64,000 nt of DNA from Actinophytocola sp035995025 (GCA_035995025.1 DASYKY010000111.1:1-64000); one strand, 5' to 3'; positions 9,007 to 17,215 are shown, numbered from the stretch's first letter. Numbers and translations: made by a program. Notes: generated by a model not told the origin, from the letters alone.

Positions 9007-10293
9007 ATGGCGCCATCGGGGATGACCGGTGAGCAGATCTACGACAACTTCTACGGCGGTACCGGCGACGACGGGCGGGGGCTGACCGCGTCCGCGAGCA
9101 CCGTGGACGCCGTGTCGCAGGCCTACGCCAGGCGCGCGGACTCGATCATGAAGCTGACCAAGCGGATGGAGTCGTCCTGGCAGGGCGACGCGTCGGGCGC
9201 CGCGCAACGCGGGGCGGCCCCGCTCGCCGTGGAGCACCTCCTCGCCGCGAACGAGATCGACAAGACGCGGGACTCGATCAACGACCAGGTCAACGCATTC
9301 ACGGCGGCCAAGACCAACGTCATCAAGGTGCCACCGACGCCAAGCAAGCCCGGCTTCTTCGACAACGTCGTCTCGCTCGGCGGCGCGAACGACAGCTACG
9401 AGGCCAAGATGACCCAGGTCAACGCCGCGAACGACACGAACCTCGCGGCGATGACGGCCTACGAGTCGCACAGCGCGAGCGCGCGGTCGGGCATGCCGGA
9501 CTTCTCGACGAACCTGCAGGACGACAAGGCAGCCGTCGGGATCCGCCCACCCACGCCGCCGCTCACTCCGCCGCCGTTCCAGGGGCCTCCCCCGACCAAG
9601 ACGCCGCCGCGGAACGGGCAGACCAACCCGCCCGGCACCTCCAACCCGCCCCAGACCCGCAACCCGGAGTTCGTCAGCCCGAACGGCCCGAACGGGCCGG
9701 GTAGGCCGCACGGCCCGGGCACCACCCAGCCGACGTCGACGCAGGTCACCACTCCCGGTGGCATCCCCGGCGGGATCGATCGTCCCGGCCCGGGCGGGCC
9801 GAACGGCCCCTTCGGTCCAGGGGGCCCGAACGGTCCTGGCGGGCCGAACGGTCCTGGCGGTCCCGGTGGACCCTTCGGTCCTTTCGGGCCGCTCGGTTCC
9901 GGCGGTTCCGGCGGCCCGGGCTCGGCGGGCATGCGTGGTTTCGGTCCCGGTGGGTCGGGCTTCGGCCCGGGTGGATCCGGGACGGGCGCGGGTGGTCCCG
10001 GCGGTTCGGGTGCTGGCTCCGGTGCGGGCGGTCCGGGTAGCGGTGCCGGTGCGCGCGGCGCCGGCGGCATGGGCCCGGGCGCGGGTGCCGCGGCCGCCGA
10101 GGGCGCGGCCGCACGCGGTGGCGTCGGCGGTGGCGGTCGTGGCGGCGCGGGCGGCATGGGCATGGGTGGCGGCCGCGGGCGCGAGGGCGGCGACGACGCC
10201 GAGCACGAGCGGCCCACGTACCTGGTCGAGCCGGACCCGCACGACACGTTCGGCACGGACGAGATCACCGCGCCGCCGGTGATCGGCGAGTAG
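9007..10293 (+). CDS. PPE-like / WXG-domain protein with long Pro-Gly-rich tail
   Basis: 428 residues. Residues about 1-175 are helical, with a WXG turn in MESSWQGDASGAA (near residue 58) and heptad-like helices around it, as in PPE and WXG proteins of type VII secretion. Residues about 180-390 are disordered: first proline-rich (PPTPPLTPPPFQGPPP), then dozens of GPNGP/GPGG repeats. The acidic C-terminus (EHERPTYLVEPDPHDTFGTDE) is conserved-looking. It is likely exported by an ESX system encoded elsewhere and may act at the cell envelope. The ATG at 9007 follows AGGAGACG. Confidence 0.82.
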   Translation: MAPSGMTGEQIYDNFYGGTGDDGRGLTASASTVDAVSQAYARRADSIMKLTKRMESSWQGDASGAAQRGAAPLAVEHLLAANEIDKTRDSINDQVNAFTAAKTNVIKVPPTPSKPGFFDNVVSLGGANDSYEAKMTQVNAANDTNLAAMTAYESHSASARSGMPDFSTNLQDDKAAVGIRPPTPPLTPPPFQGPPPTKTPPRNGQTNPPGTSNPPQTRNPEFVSPNGPNGPGRPHGPGTTQPTSTQVTTPGGIPGGIDRPGPGGPNGPFGPGGPNGPGGPNGPGGPGGPFGPFGPLGSGGSGGPGSAGMRGFGPGGSGFGPGGSGTGAGGPGGSGAGSGAGGPGSGAGARGAGGMGPGAGAAAAEGAAARGGVGGGGRGGAGGMGMGGGRGREGGDDAEHERPTYLVEPDPHDTFGTDEITAPPVIGE

Positions 10294-10298
10294 GCGCG

Positions 10299-11069
10299 GT
10301 GGTGCTGTCCCGACCCCTGACGCTGGACGCCGACGCGCTGGTCCGGTTGGTGCGCATGGAGAACCTGGGGGAGCTGCACGTCACGCTCAAGCCGACGGGC
10401 GTGTGGCGCCCGCGGGAGGAGGAGGAGCGAGTCGAGTCCGAGGTGCGGGCGCGGTTCCTGCGCGAGGGCCTGATCGACTCGCGCGGCAGGCTCGACGTGG
10501 AGCTGACGGCGTCGCTGACCGTGCTGTGCCGTGCCGGTGCGGAGTTCTACGGCTGGATCAACGAGGGCGAGTCGACCCGCGGCATGCTGGCGGCGGCCAT
10601 CGGCCGGGAGGCGATCCTGGCCATTCGCGACGGTGACGAGGTCTCGCTGAACCAGATCCGCCCGGAGTCGCTGCCGGAGGTGCTGGTCGCGCAGGTCCCG
10701 GACGTGCCCCCCGCCCGCGGCGAGGCACACAACGTGCTGCGCTCGGACGCGGTGGCCGCGGTCGGTGGCCGGCACCGGACGGAGGCCGGGGTGGGCAGCC
10801 GCCCCGCGCCGGCCGAGGTGCGCGCGGTGCAGCAGATCGCCGCCCAGCCGGTGACCGGCGGCGGCGAGCTGTACGTGGCGGTCCGCGACCGGATGTCGCG
10901 CCGCCGCCCGGTCGCGTACCCGCTGCGCTACGCCGACACGGTGACCGGCCGCTGGCTCAACCTGACGGCGGACGCGGGTGGTGGCGAGCAGCGGGTGCTG
11001 GTGGCCCCGGCCACGAAGGCCGATCTGGTGCGCCGCCTGCAGGAGATGCACCGCGGCCTGCTCGGCTGA
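10299..11069 (+). CDS. EspG-family ESX secretion chaperone
   Basis: 256 residues resembling EspG proteins, the cytosolic chaperones that bind the tips of PPE substrates and hand them to the type VII secretion apparatus. Supporting segments are LDADALVRLVRMENLGELHVTL at the N-terminus, AEFYGWI near residue 85 and the C-terminal region ending ATKADLVRRLQEMHRGLLG. The gene follows the PPE-like gene by five bases and starts with tandem GTG codons. The only type VII machinery-related gene here is this chaperone; the membrane channel genes are not in the window. Confidence 0.82.
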   Translation: MVLSRPLTLDADALVRLVRMENLGELHVTLKPTGVWRPREEEERVESEVRARFLREGLIDSRGRLDVELTASLTVLCRAGAEFYGWINEGESTRGMLAAAIGREAILAIRDGDEVSLNQIRPESLPEVLVAQVPDVPPARGEAHNVLRSDAVAAVGGRHRTEAGVGSRPAPAEVRAVQQIAAQPVTGGGELYVAVRDRMSRRRPVAYPLRYADTVTGRWLNLTADAGGGEQRVLVAPATKADLVRRLQEMHRGLLG

Positions 11070-11075
11070 ACCGTC

Positions 11076-11531
11076 TCAGCTCATCGTCCTGCGGAGTACC
11101 TGCAGGGCTTTGTGCTGGGCCAGGCGGACGCCGCCCGGGGACATGCCAACGGCTTCCGCGGTCTCCTCCGTGGACAGGCCCACCAGCGTGCGCAGGATGA
11201 CGACGTCGCGCTGGGCCGGCGGGAGCGTGTCCAGCGGGTGGCCGGGGCGGGTGCGCGGCGCGCGGGACACGGTGTCCGCGGTGATCTCGTACACGAACGC
11301 CAGGAACGGGCGGCTCTGCGCGGGAAAGCCAGGCAGCGCCGAGAGCACCGCGAGGCACGCCTCCTGCGCGACGCGGTCCGCCGACTTGTACGTGCCCTCC
11401 GCGTCCCGGAGGCGGGCGCGGCAGTAGCGGGCGACGATCGGGCGGAACGTGGTCAGGAGACGCTCGATCGCCCGAGGATCACCCTCGAGCGAGGCGTGCA
11501 GGTTCACTCGCAAGTCGTCGCGGTAGGTCAT
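11076..11531 (-). CDS. Short sigma-70 family RNA polymerase sigma factor (ShbA-like)
   Basis: 151 residues. A sigma-2-like region (DPRAIERLLTTFRPIVARYCRARL ... SADRVAQEACLAVLSALP) is joined to a sigma-4 helix-turn-helix (LPPAQRDVVILRTLVGLSTEETAEAVGMSPGGVRLAQHKALQVLRR). The layout resembles ShbA, the small sigma factor that transcribes the principal sigma gene in streptomycetes, but that equivalence is an inference. No anti-sigma gene is adjacent. The ATG at 11531 is chosen; a longer frame upstream is antisense to the next gene. It is convergent with espG, with six bases between the stops. Confidence 0.85.
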   Translation of the reverse strand: MTYRDDLRVNLHASLEGDPRAIERLLTTFRPIVARYCRARLRDAEGTYKSADRVAQEACLAVLSALPGFPAQSRPFLAFVYEITADTVSRAPRTRPGHPLDTLPPAQRDVVILRTLVGLSTEETAEAVGMSPGGVRLAQHKALQVLRRTMS

Positions 11532-11609
11532 GTTCTCGAGCCGGTCGCCGGCACCCCCATGGCCGCGCCGGAGGCAGACGTTACCGCACGCGTCCCGTAC
11601 CGTTGCCGC

Positions 11610-11981
11610 GTGGAGTGGGCAGGTCTGGTACTCGTCGCCGCTGGGCTCGTCGTGCTCGTGCTGGCGGTGCGCCAGGTCGGCCGGCTCCGCGCCGACGTCG
11701 CCGCCATCGAGGAGCGCGCGGCCGAGGTCGCGGACGAGATCGCCGCGCTCCCGCCGGAGCTGTCGCGGACCTTCGGCACCGGCGCCCGGCACGTGCTCGC
11801 CGTCGAGATCCTGAACCTGTTCGAGCTGGCGCACAAGGAAAGCGCGCTCTCCCGGCCCTTCACCGCGCTCACTCCGCGGCTGCTGCGTGACGTGGTCCAC
11901 CGGCGGATCGTCGGCCGGGTCCGGCAGAGCCTGCGCGACCAGGGCGTCCGGGCGGACGTGCGGGTGCACCGTGCTCGTTGA
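11610..11981 (+). CDS. Hypothetical membrane-anchored protein
   Basis: 123 residues. Residues 3-22 (WAGLVLVAAGLVVLVLAV) form one transmembrane segment, followed by an acidic/alanine-rich stretch suited to coiled coil (RLRADVAAIEERAAEVADEIAAL) and a basic C-terminal helix pair. The GTG at 11610 is divergent from the sigma gene, 78 bases away. The next gene starts inside its last codons. Not recognised; a role tied to the sigma factor or protease is possible but unsupported. Confidence 0.6.
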   Translation: MEWAGLVLVAAGLVVLVLAVRQVGRLRADVAAIEERAAEVADEIAALPPELSRTFGTGARHVLAVEILNLFELAHKESALSRPFTALTPRLLRDVVHRRIVGRVRQSLRDQGVRADVRVHRAR

Positions 11982-12213
11982 GCTGACCGTCCTCGCCGGC
12001 CTGGTACTGACGGCCGGCGCCGCCGCGCTCCTGATCGTGGCGCGGCGGCTGCGCAGGGACGTGCGGCGGGCCGGATGGCTGCTCACCCGCGCGTCCCTGG
12101 CGGTCGCCGAGGCGCGGCGGGCGAGCATCGCTGTCGGTGGCTCAGAGCTTGTCGATCACCTGCTGCGCGGTGTCGCTCGGAATGGCGAACCCGATCCCGA
12201 CGCTTCCCGCTGA
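11971..12213 (+). CDS. Hypothetical small membrane protein
   Basis: 80 residues starting at a GTG that overlaps the upstream gene by 11 bases. Residues 3-24 (ELTVLAGLVLTAGAAALLIVA) are a transmembrane helix followed by an arginine-rich stretch (RRLRRDVRRAGW), positive-inside. The last ~24 codons lie opposite the 3' end of the convergent protease gene, so the real end or even the gene could be questioned; the matched start overlap and TM segment with its neighbour argue for it. Confidence 0.5.
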   Translation: MLVELTVLAGLVLTAGAAALLIVARRLRRDVRRAGWLLTRASLAVAEARRASIAVGGSELVDHLLRGVARNGEPDPDASR

Positions 12214-13101
12214 GCCGTCGGCGCCGGTCACCGGCGAGTAGATGGCGGAGTTGATGCCGATCACCTCGCCCGCGCTGTTGAACAGCGGGCCGCCGGAGTT
12301 GCCCTGGTTGATCGACGCGTCGGTCTGGATGGCCTTGTAGGTCACGTTCCCGGAGTCCTGCTGCGGCTGTTGCTGCTGCTGGTCCTGGCCCAGCCACGGG
12401 AGCTGGCCGTCGCTCGACTCCTGCTGCTGAGGCTGCTGCTGCTGCTGCTCCTCGCCCGGCACGGTCACGTCGCGGTTCAGCGCGCTCACGATGCCGGTGG
12501 TGACGGTGCCCTGCAGCCCGCCCGGCGAGCCGATGGCCATGACCTCGTCACCGACGTGCACGGCGGAGGAGTTGCCGAACGTCGCCGGGGTGAGACCGGA
12601 GACGCCCTTCGCCTGGATGACGGCGAGGTCGCTCGAGGGGTCGGTGCCGACGACGGAGGCGTCCACGGTGCGGCCGTCGGCCAGCGTCACGGTCAGCTGC
12701 TCCGCGTCCGCGACGACGTGGTTGTTGGTGAGGATGCGGCCGTCGGCGCTGATGATCACGCCGGAGCCGATGCCCTCGGCGTTCGAGGTGCGCATGTTCA
12801 CCTGGACGACGCTGTTCTTCACCTTGGCCACGAGCGCGCTGACGTCGGTGGCCTTGGTGTCGGAGCTCGTCGTGGCCGGTGCGGTCGCGGTCGGGGTGCT
12901 CGCCCCGTCGTTGCCGGCGACCAGTGCGCCGACGGTGCCGCCGATCCCGCCCGCGGCGAGTGTCGCGGCGGCGAGGAGGGCGACTGTGTTGCGGCGGAAG
13001 CGGTTCTTCTTCTGCGGGGGCTGGGGCGGCAGGTAGCCGGGGTTCGGATAGGTCCACGGTGGCACCGGAGGTTGTCTCGGTGGCAGGTACGTCTCGGTCA
13101 T
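12142..13101 (-). CDS. HtrA/DegP-like membrane-anchored serine protease lacking a PDZ domain
   Basis: 319 residues. A proline-rich cytosolic tail (1-30) precedes one transmembrane helix (39-61) and an extracytoplasmic trypsin-like domain with the triad His128 (NNHVV), Asp158 (SSDLAV) and Ser269 (GNSGGP). Unusual: residues about 219-249, between the strand after Asp158 and the Ser loop, hold two glutamine-rich runs (QQQQQPQQQ and QQQQQPQQ). The protein stops at residue 319 just after the protease fold, so the PDZ domain normal for HtrA proteins is absent. It would act in the cell-envelope space on damaged or specific proteins. Confidence 0.9.
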   Translation of the reverse strand: MTETYLPPRQPPVPPWTYPNPGYLPPQPPQKKNRFRRNTVALLAAATLAAGGIGGTVGALVAGNDGASTPTATAPATTSSDTKATDVSALVAKVKNSVVQVNMRTSNAEGIGSGVIISADGRILTNNHVVADAEQLTVTLADGRTVDASVVGTDPSSDLAVIQAKGVSGLTPATFGNSSAVHVGDEVMAIGSPGGLQGTVTTGIVSALNRDVTVPGEEQQQQQPQQQESSDGQLPWLGQDQQQQQPQQDSGNVTYKAIQTDASINQGNSGGPLFNSAGEVIGINSAIYSPVTGADGSAGSVGIGFAIPSDTAQQVIDKL

Positions 13102-13180
13102 GTCTCCACGATGGGGCTGCGACCTGGGAAGAGCCTGTGAGTACCCGGAGGGCTCGCCAAGAAGTCCCTTGCGATTTGCC

Positions 13181-13219
13181 TTGGTAAGTTATAGCTTACG
13201 GTTCGTGTCGACTTACCAA
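13181..13219 (+). promoter_or_regulatory. Probable ArsR operator/promoter
   Basis: A near-perfect palindrome GTAAGTTATAGCTTAC (13184-13199) sits five bases before the ArsR start and includes a TATAGC that could be a -10. Outer arms TTGGTAAG (13181-13188) and CTTACCAA (13212-13219) form a second inverted pair around the start codon. Such A/T-rich inverted repeats are typical ArsR binding sites; autoregulation is inferred. Confidence 0.6.
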
Positions 13220-13516
13220 ATGGCCGCGCTCGGCGCGCTCGGCGACCCCACTCGCCGGGCGATCTTCGAGCTGCTGGTCGCGCTGCCGCGGTCCGTGGGT
13301 GAGCTGGCCGACGAGCTGCCGGTGAGCCGCCCGGCGGTGTCGCAACACCTGAAGGTGCTCAAGGAGGCGGGGCTCGTCACCGACCTCGCCCAGGGCACCC
13401 GGCGGCTCTACCGGGTCGACCGGCGCGGCGTCGGGGCGCTGCGCGAGTACCTGGACCACCTCTGGGACAACGCCCTGACCGCCTTCGCAGCCGAAGTAGA
13501 GAAGGAACTGCAATGA
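13205..13516 (+). CDS. ArsR/SmtB-family transcriptional repressor
   Basis: 103 residues: a winged helix-turn-helix of the ArsR class (ALGDPTRRAIFELLVALPRSVGELADELPVSRPAVSQHLKVLKEAGLV), with no obvious metal-binding Cys pair. It is coupled by a four-base ATGA overlap to an SRPBCC-domain gene, the common ArsR-AHSA1 pair in actinobacteria. The GTG at 13205 is used; the in-frame ATG at 13220 is an alternative that would place both operator palindromes upstream of the gene. Confidence 0.9.
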   Translation: MSTYQMAALGALGDPTRRAIFELLVALPRSVGELADELPVSRPAVSQHLKVLKEAGLVTDLAQGTRRLYRVDRRGVGALREYLDHLWDNALTAFAAEVEKELQ

Positions 13517-13983
13517 CCACCGAGACGACGAACCTGGCCGTCACCAAGACCGTCACCGTCCGCGCCGGCCGGGAGCGCGCGTTCACCGTGTTCACCGAGC
13601 GCTTCGCCACGTGGTGGCCGAAGAGCCACCACATCGGCGAGGCCGAGCTCGCCGACGCGATCATCGAGCCCCGCGAGGGCGGCCGCTGGTACGAGCGCGG
13701 CGTGGACGGCAGCGAGTGCGACTGGGGCCGGGTGCTCGCCTGGGAGCCGCCGGGCAGGCTCGTGCTGTCCTGGCACCTGCAGGGCGACTGGGGCTACGAC
13801 CCGGACCCGGCAAAGTCCAGCGAGATCGAGGTCCGCTTCGTAGCGGAGTCACCCGACCTGACCCGCGTGGAGCTAACCCACCGCCACATCGAGCGCCACG
13901 ACGAGCCTGCCGAGGTGCTGAGTGGCATCGACTCCCCGGGCGGCTGGACCGGCATCCTGGCGGCATACGCAGAACAGGTGTGA
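13513..13983 (+). CDS. SRPBCC / AHSA1-domain protein
   Basis: 156 residues of the START-like SRPBCC fold in the AHSA1 (activator of Hsp90 ATPase homologue 1-like) group: VTKTVTVRAGRERAFTVFTERFATWWP at the N-terminus, the GGRWYERGVDGSECDWGRVLAWEPPGRLVLSW core strands and the C-terminal helix GGWTGILAAYA. These proteins bind a hydrophobic ligand in a deep cavity; the function of the ArsR-linked group is not established. Translation is coupled to the ArsR gene. Confidence 0.88.
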   Translation: MTTETTNLAVTKTVTVRAGRERAFTVFTERFATWWPKSHHIGEAELADAIIEPREGGRWYERGVDGSECDWGRVLAWEPPGRLVLSWHLQGDWGYDPDPAKSSEIEVRFVAESPDLTRVELTHRHIERHDEPAEVLSGIDSPGGWTGILAAYAEQV

Positions 13984-14002
13984 CCCCAACTTTCCGTCCA
14001 CC

Positions 14003-14111
14003 CTCCCAACCGCACCTCAGGGGAACGTGACGCAACCCAGCCACAAGTACGTGACCAACAGAACCGTTCTCCACCACCGCGACCAACACATCGAATTCCG
14101 GGGAGGCGGAC
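14003..14111 (+). promoter_or_regulatory. Leader element, copy A (also found at 30562-30669)
   Basis: This stretch immediately before the S9 peptidase start aligns without gaps, apart from one base next to the ATG, with the stretch before the acyl-CoA dehydrogenase gene at 30670. Shared blocks include CAACCGC, GGGGAACG, AGCCAC, GTACGTG, CAACGCAACCAA-like bases and GAATTCCGGGGAGGCGG with the ribosome site. By eye about two thirds or more of positions match. Function unknown: a regulatory RNA, attenuator or shared promoter are all possible. Confidence 0.65.
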
Positions 14112-16271
14112 ATGGGCGGATACTGTCTGGGGGTGACCAACCAAAGCTCGTTCCTCCGCCTCCAGGCCCGGACCCAGCGGTTCACCCTCGGCACGCCGCG
14201 TGGCTTCCAGGTGGCGCCGGACGGGTCGCGGGTGCTGTTCCTGCGCACGGCCTCCGGCGAGGACCGCCGGCACATCCTGTGGCGGCTGGACGTCGCCTCC
14301 GGGACCGAGACCCGGCTCGCCGACCCGGCCGAGCTGCTCGGTGGCGGGGACGAGGATCTGCCGCCGGAGGAGCGGGCCCGCCGTGAGCGCAGCCGTGAGC
14401 AGGGCGGCGGCGTGGTCGGCAACGCGGCCGACGCGGACGTGCGGGTCGTCGCGTTCGCGCTGTCCGGCAGGCTCTTCGTGGTCGACGCGGTCATCGGCAA
14501 GGACGCCGTCGAGCTGCCGGCCGCCCCGGGCGTGATCGACCCGCGGCCGGACCCGACCGGCCGGCACGTCGCCTACGTCTCCGGCGGCGCGCTGCGGGTT
14601 ATCGGCGTGGACGGCACCGGCGACCGCGCGCTCGCCGAGCCGGCGACCGACGACGAGGCCTGCGGGGTCGCCGAGTTCATCGCCGCGGAGGAGATGGGGC
14701 GCGCCCGCGGGTACTGGTGGTCCCCGGACGGCACCCGGCTGCTGGTCGCGTTCACCGACCGGAGCCCGGTGCGCCGCTTCCACATCGCGGACCCGGCCAA
14801 CCCCGAGGTGGCGCCGAACGTGGTGTCCTACCCGGCGGCCGGCACCGACAACGTCGAGGTCCGGCTGGCCGTGCTGAGCCTCGACCACGGCGGCATCTCC
14901 CGGGTGGAGGTCGACTGGGCGGGCGGCGAGCTGCCCTACCTGGTCACCGCGCACTGGAGTGCCGGCGGCCCGCCGCTGATCGCGCTGCAGACCCGCGACC
15001 AGAAGCGGACGGAGATCCGCTCGGTCGACCCGGACACCGGCGTCACGACGCTGCTCGCCGCGGAGGTCGACGACACCTGGGTGGAGATCGCGCCCGGCGT
15101 GCCCGCCTGGACGCCCGACGGGCGGCTGGTGCGGATCTGCGTGAGCCAGGGCGGGTACCGGCTTGTCGTCGACGACAAGGAGGTCACCCCGCCGTCGATG
15201 CAGGTGCGGTCGGTGCTCGACGTCGCCCGCGGGGTAGGCGGGATCGGCACGGACATCCTGTTCACCGCCACCGAGTCCGACCCCATGCAGGTGCACGTCT
15301 ACCACGTCGACGACGCCGGGATCACCCGTCTGTCCACTTCGGACGGTGTGCACACGGCGGCGCGCGGCGGGCAGACGACGGTGCTGTCGGCGTGGACGCT
15401 GGAGCGTTCCGGCGTCACGGTCGACGTGCTGCGCGGCGCACGGGACCTCGCCGAGCGCGTCGCCGGCGTCGTGTCGCGGGCCGTGGACCCGGGCATCGAG
15501 CCGAACGTGCGGCTGCTGACCCTGGGCGAGCGGGAGCTGCGCGCGGCGCTGGTGTTCCCCACCGGGTACGTGCCGGGCAGCGGGAAGCTGCCGGTGTTGC
15601 TCGACCCGTACGGCGGGCCGCACGCGCAGCGGGTCATGGCCAGCCGCAACGCCTTCCTCGGCCCGCAGTGGCTCGCCGACCAGGGGTTCGCGGTGCTGAT
15701 CGCGGACGGCCGCGGCACGCCGGGCCGCGGGCCGGACTGGGACCGCCAGGTCGCGTTCGACTTCGCCGGCGCCACGCTCGACGACCAGGTGGACGCGCTG
15801 ACCGCGGCCGCCCAGCAGTTCGGTGACCTTGATCTGTCCACTGTGGCCATTCGGGGCTGGTCGTACGGCGGGTACCTGGCCGCGCTCGCGGTGCTGCGCC
15901 GCCCGGACGTGTTCCACGCGGCGATCGCGGGCGCGCCGGTCACCGACTGGCGGCTCTACGACACGCACTACACCGAGCGCTACCTGGGCCACCCGGACGA
16001 GAAACCCGAGGTGTACGCGGCGAACTCGCTGATCGACGACGCTCCGAAGCTCGAGCACCCGCTGCTGATCATCCACGGCCTGGCCGACGACAACGTGGTG
16101 GTGGCGCACTCGGTGCGGCTGTCCGCCGCGCTGGTCGCCGCGGGCCGCCCGCACGCGCTGCTGCCGCTGCCCGGCGTCACGCACATGACCCCGCAGGACG
16201 ACGAGGTGGCGGAGAACTTCATGCGCATGCAGGTGCAGTGGCTGCGGGAGGCCCTGGGGGTGGCATCGTGA
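14112..16271 (+). CDS. S9-family prolyl oligopeptidase / dipeptidyl peptidase IV-like peptidase
   Basis: 719 residues. The N-terminal ~450 residues form a beta-propeller with WSPDGTRLL- and TPDGRLV-type blades. The C-terminal alpha/beta-hydrolase has the nucleophile Ser584 in GWSYGGY, Asp in HGLADDNV and His in GVTHMTP. The DEACGVAEFIAAEEMGR segment is typical of the DPP4 glutamate motif that binds the substrate N-terminus. No signal peptide is seen, so it is probably cytoplasmic. The ATG at 14112 follows a strong GGGGAGG in the leader. It overlaps the next gene by four bases. Confidence 0.93.
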   Translation: MGGYCLGVTNQSSFLRLQARTQRFTLGTPRGFQVAPDGSRVLFLRTASGEDRRHILWRLDVASGTETRLADPAELLGGGDEDLPPEERARRERSREQGGGVVGNAADADVRVVAFALSGRLFVVDAVIGKDAVELPAAPGVIDPRPDPTGRHVAYVSGGALRVIGVDGTGDRALAEPATDDEACGVAEFIAAEEMGRARGYWWSPDGTRLLVAFTDRSPVRRFHIADPANPEVAPNVVSYPAAGTDNVEVRLAVLSLDHGGISRVEVDWAGGELPYLVTAHWSAGGPPLIALQTRDQKRTEIRSVDPDTGVTTLLAAEVDDTWVEIAPGVPAWTPDGRLVRICVSQGGYRLVVDDKEVTPPSMQVRSVLDVARGVGGIGTDILFTATESDPMQVHVYHVDDAGITRLSTSDGVHTAARGGQTTVLSAWTLERSGVTVDVLRGARDLAERVAGVVSRAVDPGIEPNVRLLTLGERELRAALVFPTGYVPGSGKLPVLLDPYGGPHAQRVMASRNAFLGPQWLADQGFAVLIADGRGTPGRGPDWDRQVAFDFAGATLDDQVDALTAAAQQFGDLDLSTVAIRGWSYGGYLAALAVLRRPDVFHAAIAGAPVTDWRLYDTHYTERYLGHPDEKPEVYAANSLIDDAPKLEHPLLIIHGLADDNVVVAHSVRLSAALVAAGRPHALLPLPGVTHMTPQDDEVAENFMRMQVQWLREALGVAS

Positions 16272-17215
16272 GGTGGGGGATCACGTTGCCCCTGACCGGC
16301 ATTCCGCTCGCCGCGCACCGCGAGCTGGTCCGCGAGCTGCCCGACCTCGGCTACACCGACGTATGGTCGGCGGAGACCGCGGGCACCGACGCGTTCACCC
16401 CGCTCGCACTGGCCGCCGAGTGGGCGCCGGGCCTGCGCCTCGGCACGGCCATCGCGCCGGTGTACACGCGCGGGCCCGGCCTGCTCGCGATGCAGGCGGC
16501 CACGATCGCCGAGCTCGCGCCAGGCCGGTTCGTGCTCGGCGTCGGCACGTCCACGCCGACGATCGTCACCGGCTGGAACGCCGTGGAGTTCGCCGACCCG
16601 TACGCGCGGGCCCGCGACACCCTGCGCTTCCTGCGTGCCGCGTTCGTCGGGGACAAGATCAGCGAGTCGTACGAGACGTTCGCGGTGTCGAAGTTCCGGC
16701 TGGAGCGGGCGCCGACCCCGCCGCCGCCGATCGTGCTCGCCGCGCTGCGCCCGGGCATGCTGCGGCTGGCCGCGCGGGAGGCCGACGGCGCGATCACGAA
16801 CTGGCTGGCGCCCTCGGACGTGCCGACCGTGCGCTCCGTGCTGGGCCCCGAGCCGGAGCTGGTGGCCCGGATCTTCGTGTGCCCCACCGATGACGCGGAC
16901 GCGGCGCGCGGCCTCGGCCGCATGCTGATCAGCAGCTACCTGACGGTGCCGGTGTACGCGGCGTTCCACGAGTGGCTCGGCCGCGGCGACGCGCTCGCGC
17001 GGATGCAGGAGGCGTGGAAGGCCGGCGACCGGGCGGCGGCGACCGCGGCCATCCCGGACGAGGTCGTCGACGACCTCGTCGTGTGGGGGCCGGCCGAGAA
17101 GTGCCGCGAGCGGGTGGCCGAGTACGTGGCGTCCGGTTTGGACACTCCGGTGATCGGGATGCTGCCGACCGGCGCGGACCCGGCGGGCCTCGTGCGGTCC
17201 CTGGCTCCGGCGTAG
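16268..17215 (+). CDS. LLM-class F420-dependent oxidoreductase
   Basis: 315 residues of the luciferase-like monooxygenase TIM-barrel superfamily in its F420-dependent branch: MRWGITLPLTG start, LGYTDVWSAET, GLRLGTAIAPVYTRGPGLLAMQAATIAELAPGRFVLGVGTST and the late WGPAEKCRERVAEYVASGLDTPVI. These enzymes use reduced F420 (or FMNH2) to reduce or oxidise small molecules. The GTG start overlaps the S9 peptidase stop (GTGA), so they are coupled; why is not clear. Confidence 0.88.
   Translation: MRWGITLPLTGIPLAAHRELVRELPDLGYTDVWSAETAGTDAFTPLALAAEWAPGLRLGTAIAPVYTRGPGLLAMQAATIAELAPGRFVLGVGTSTPTIVTGWNAVEFADPYARARDTLRFLRAAFVGDKISESYETFAVSKFRLERAPTPPPPIVLAALRPGMLRLAAREADGAITNWLAPSDVPTVRSVLGPEPELVARIFVCPTDDADAARGLGRMLISSYLTVPVYAAFHEWLGRGDALARMQEAWKAGDRAAATAAIPDEVVDDLVVWGPAEKCRERVAEYVASGLDTPVIGMLPTGADPAGLVRSLAPA

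Noticed and set aside
8896..10242. Long antisense frame opposite the PPE-like gene
   Set aside because: Product of the GPNGP/GPGG repeat composition; no start context and repetitive Arg/Ala/Thr content.
11532..12128. N-terminal extension of the sigma factor frame
   Set aside because: Antisense to the two small membrane-protein genes; sigma homology begins at 11531.
13984..14114. A conserved small peptide gene in the leader ending ...EFRGGG
   Set aside because: The two copies give similar peptides, but base changes are mostly non-synonymous and the frame relation to the downstream gene is not conserved; treated as a nucleotide element instead.
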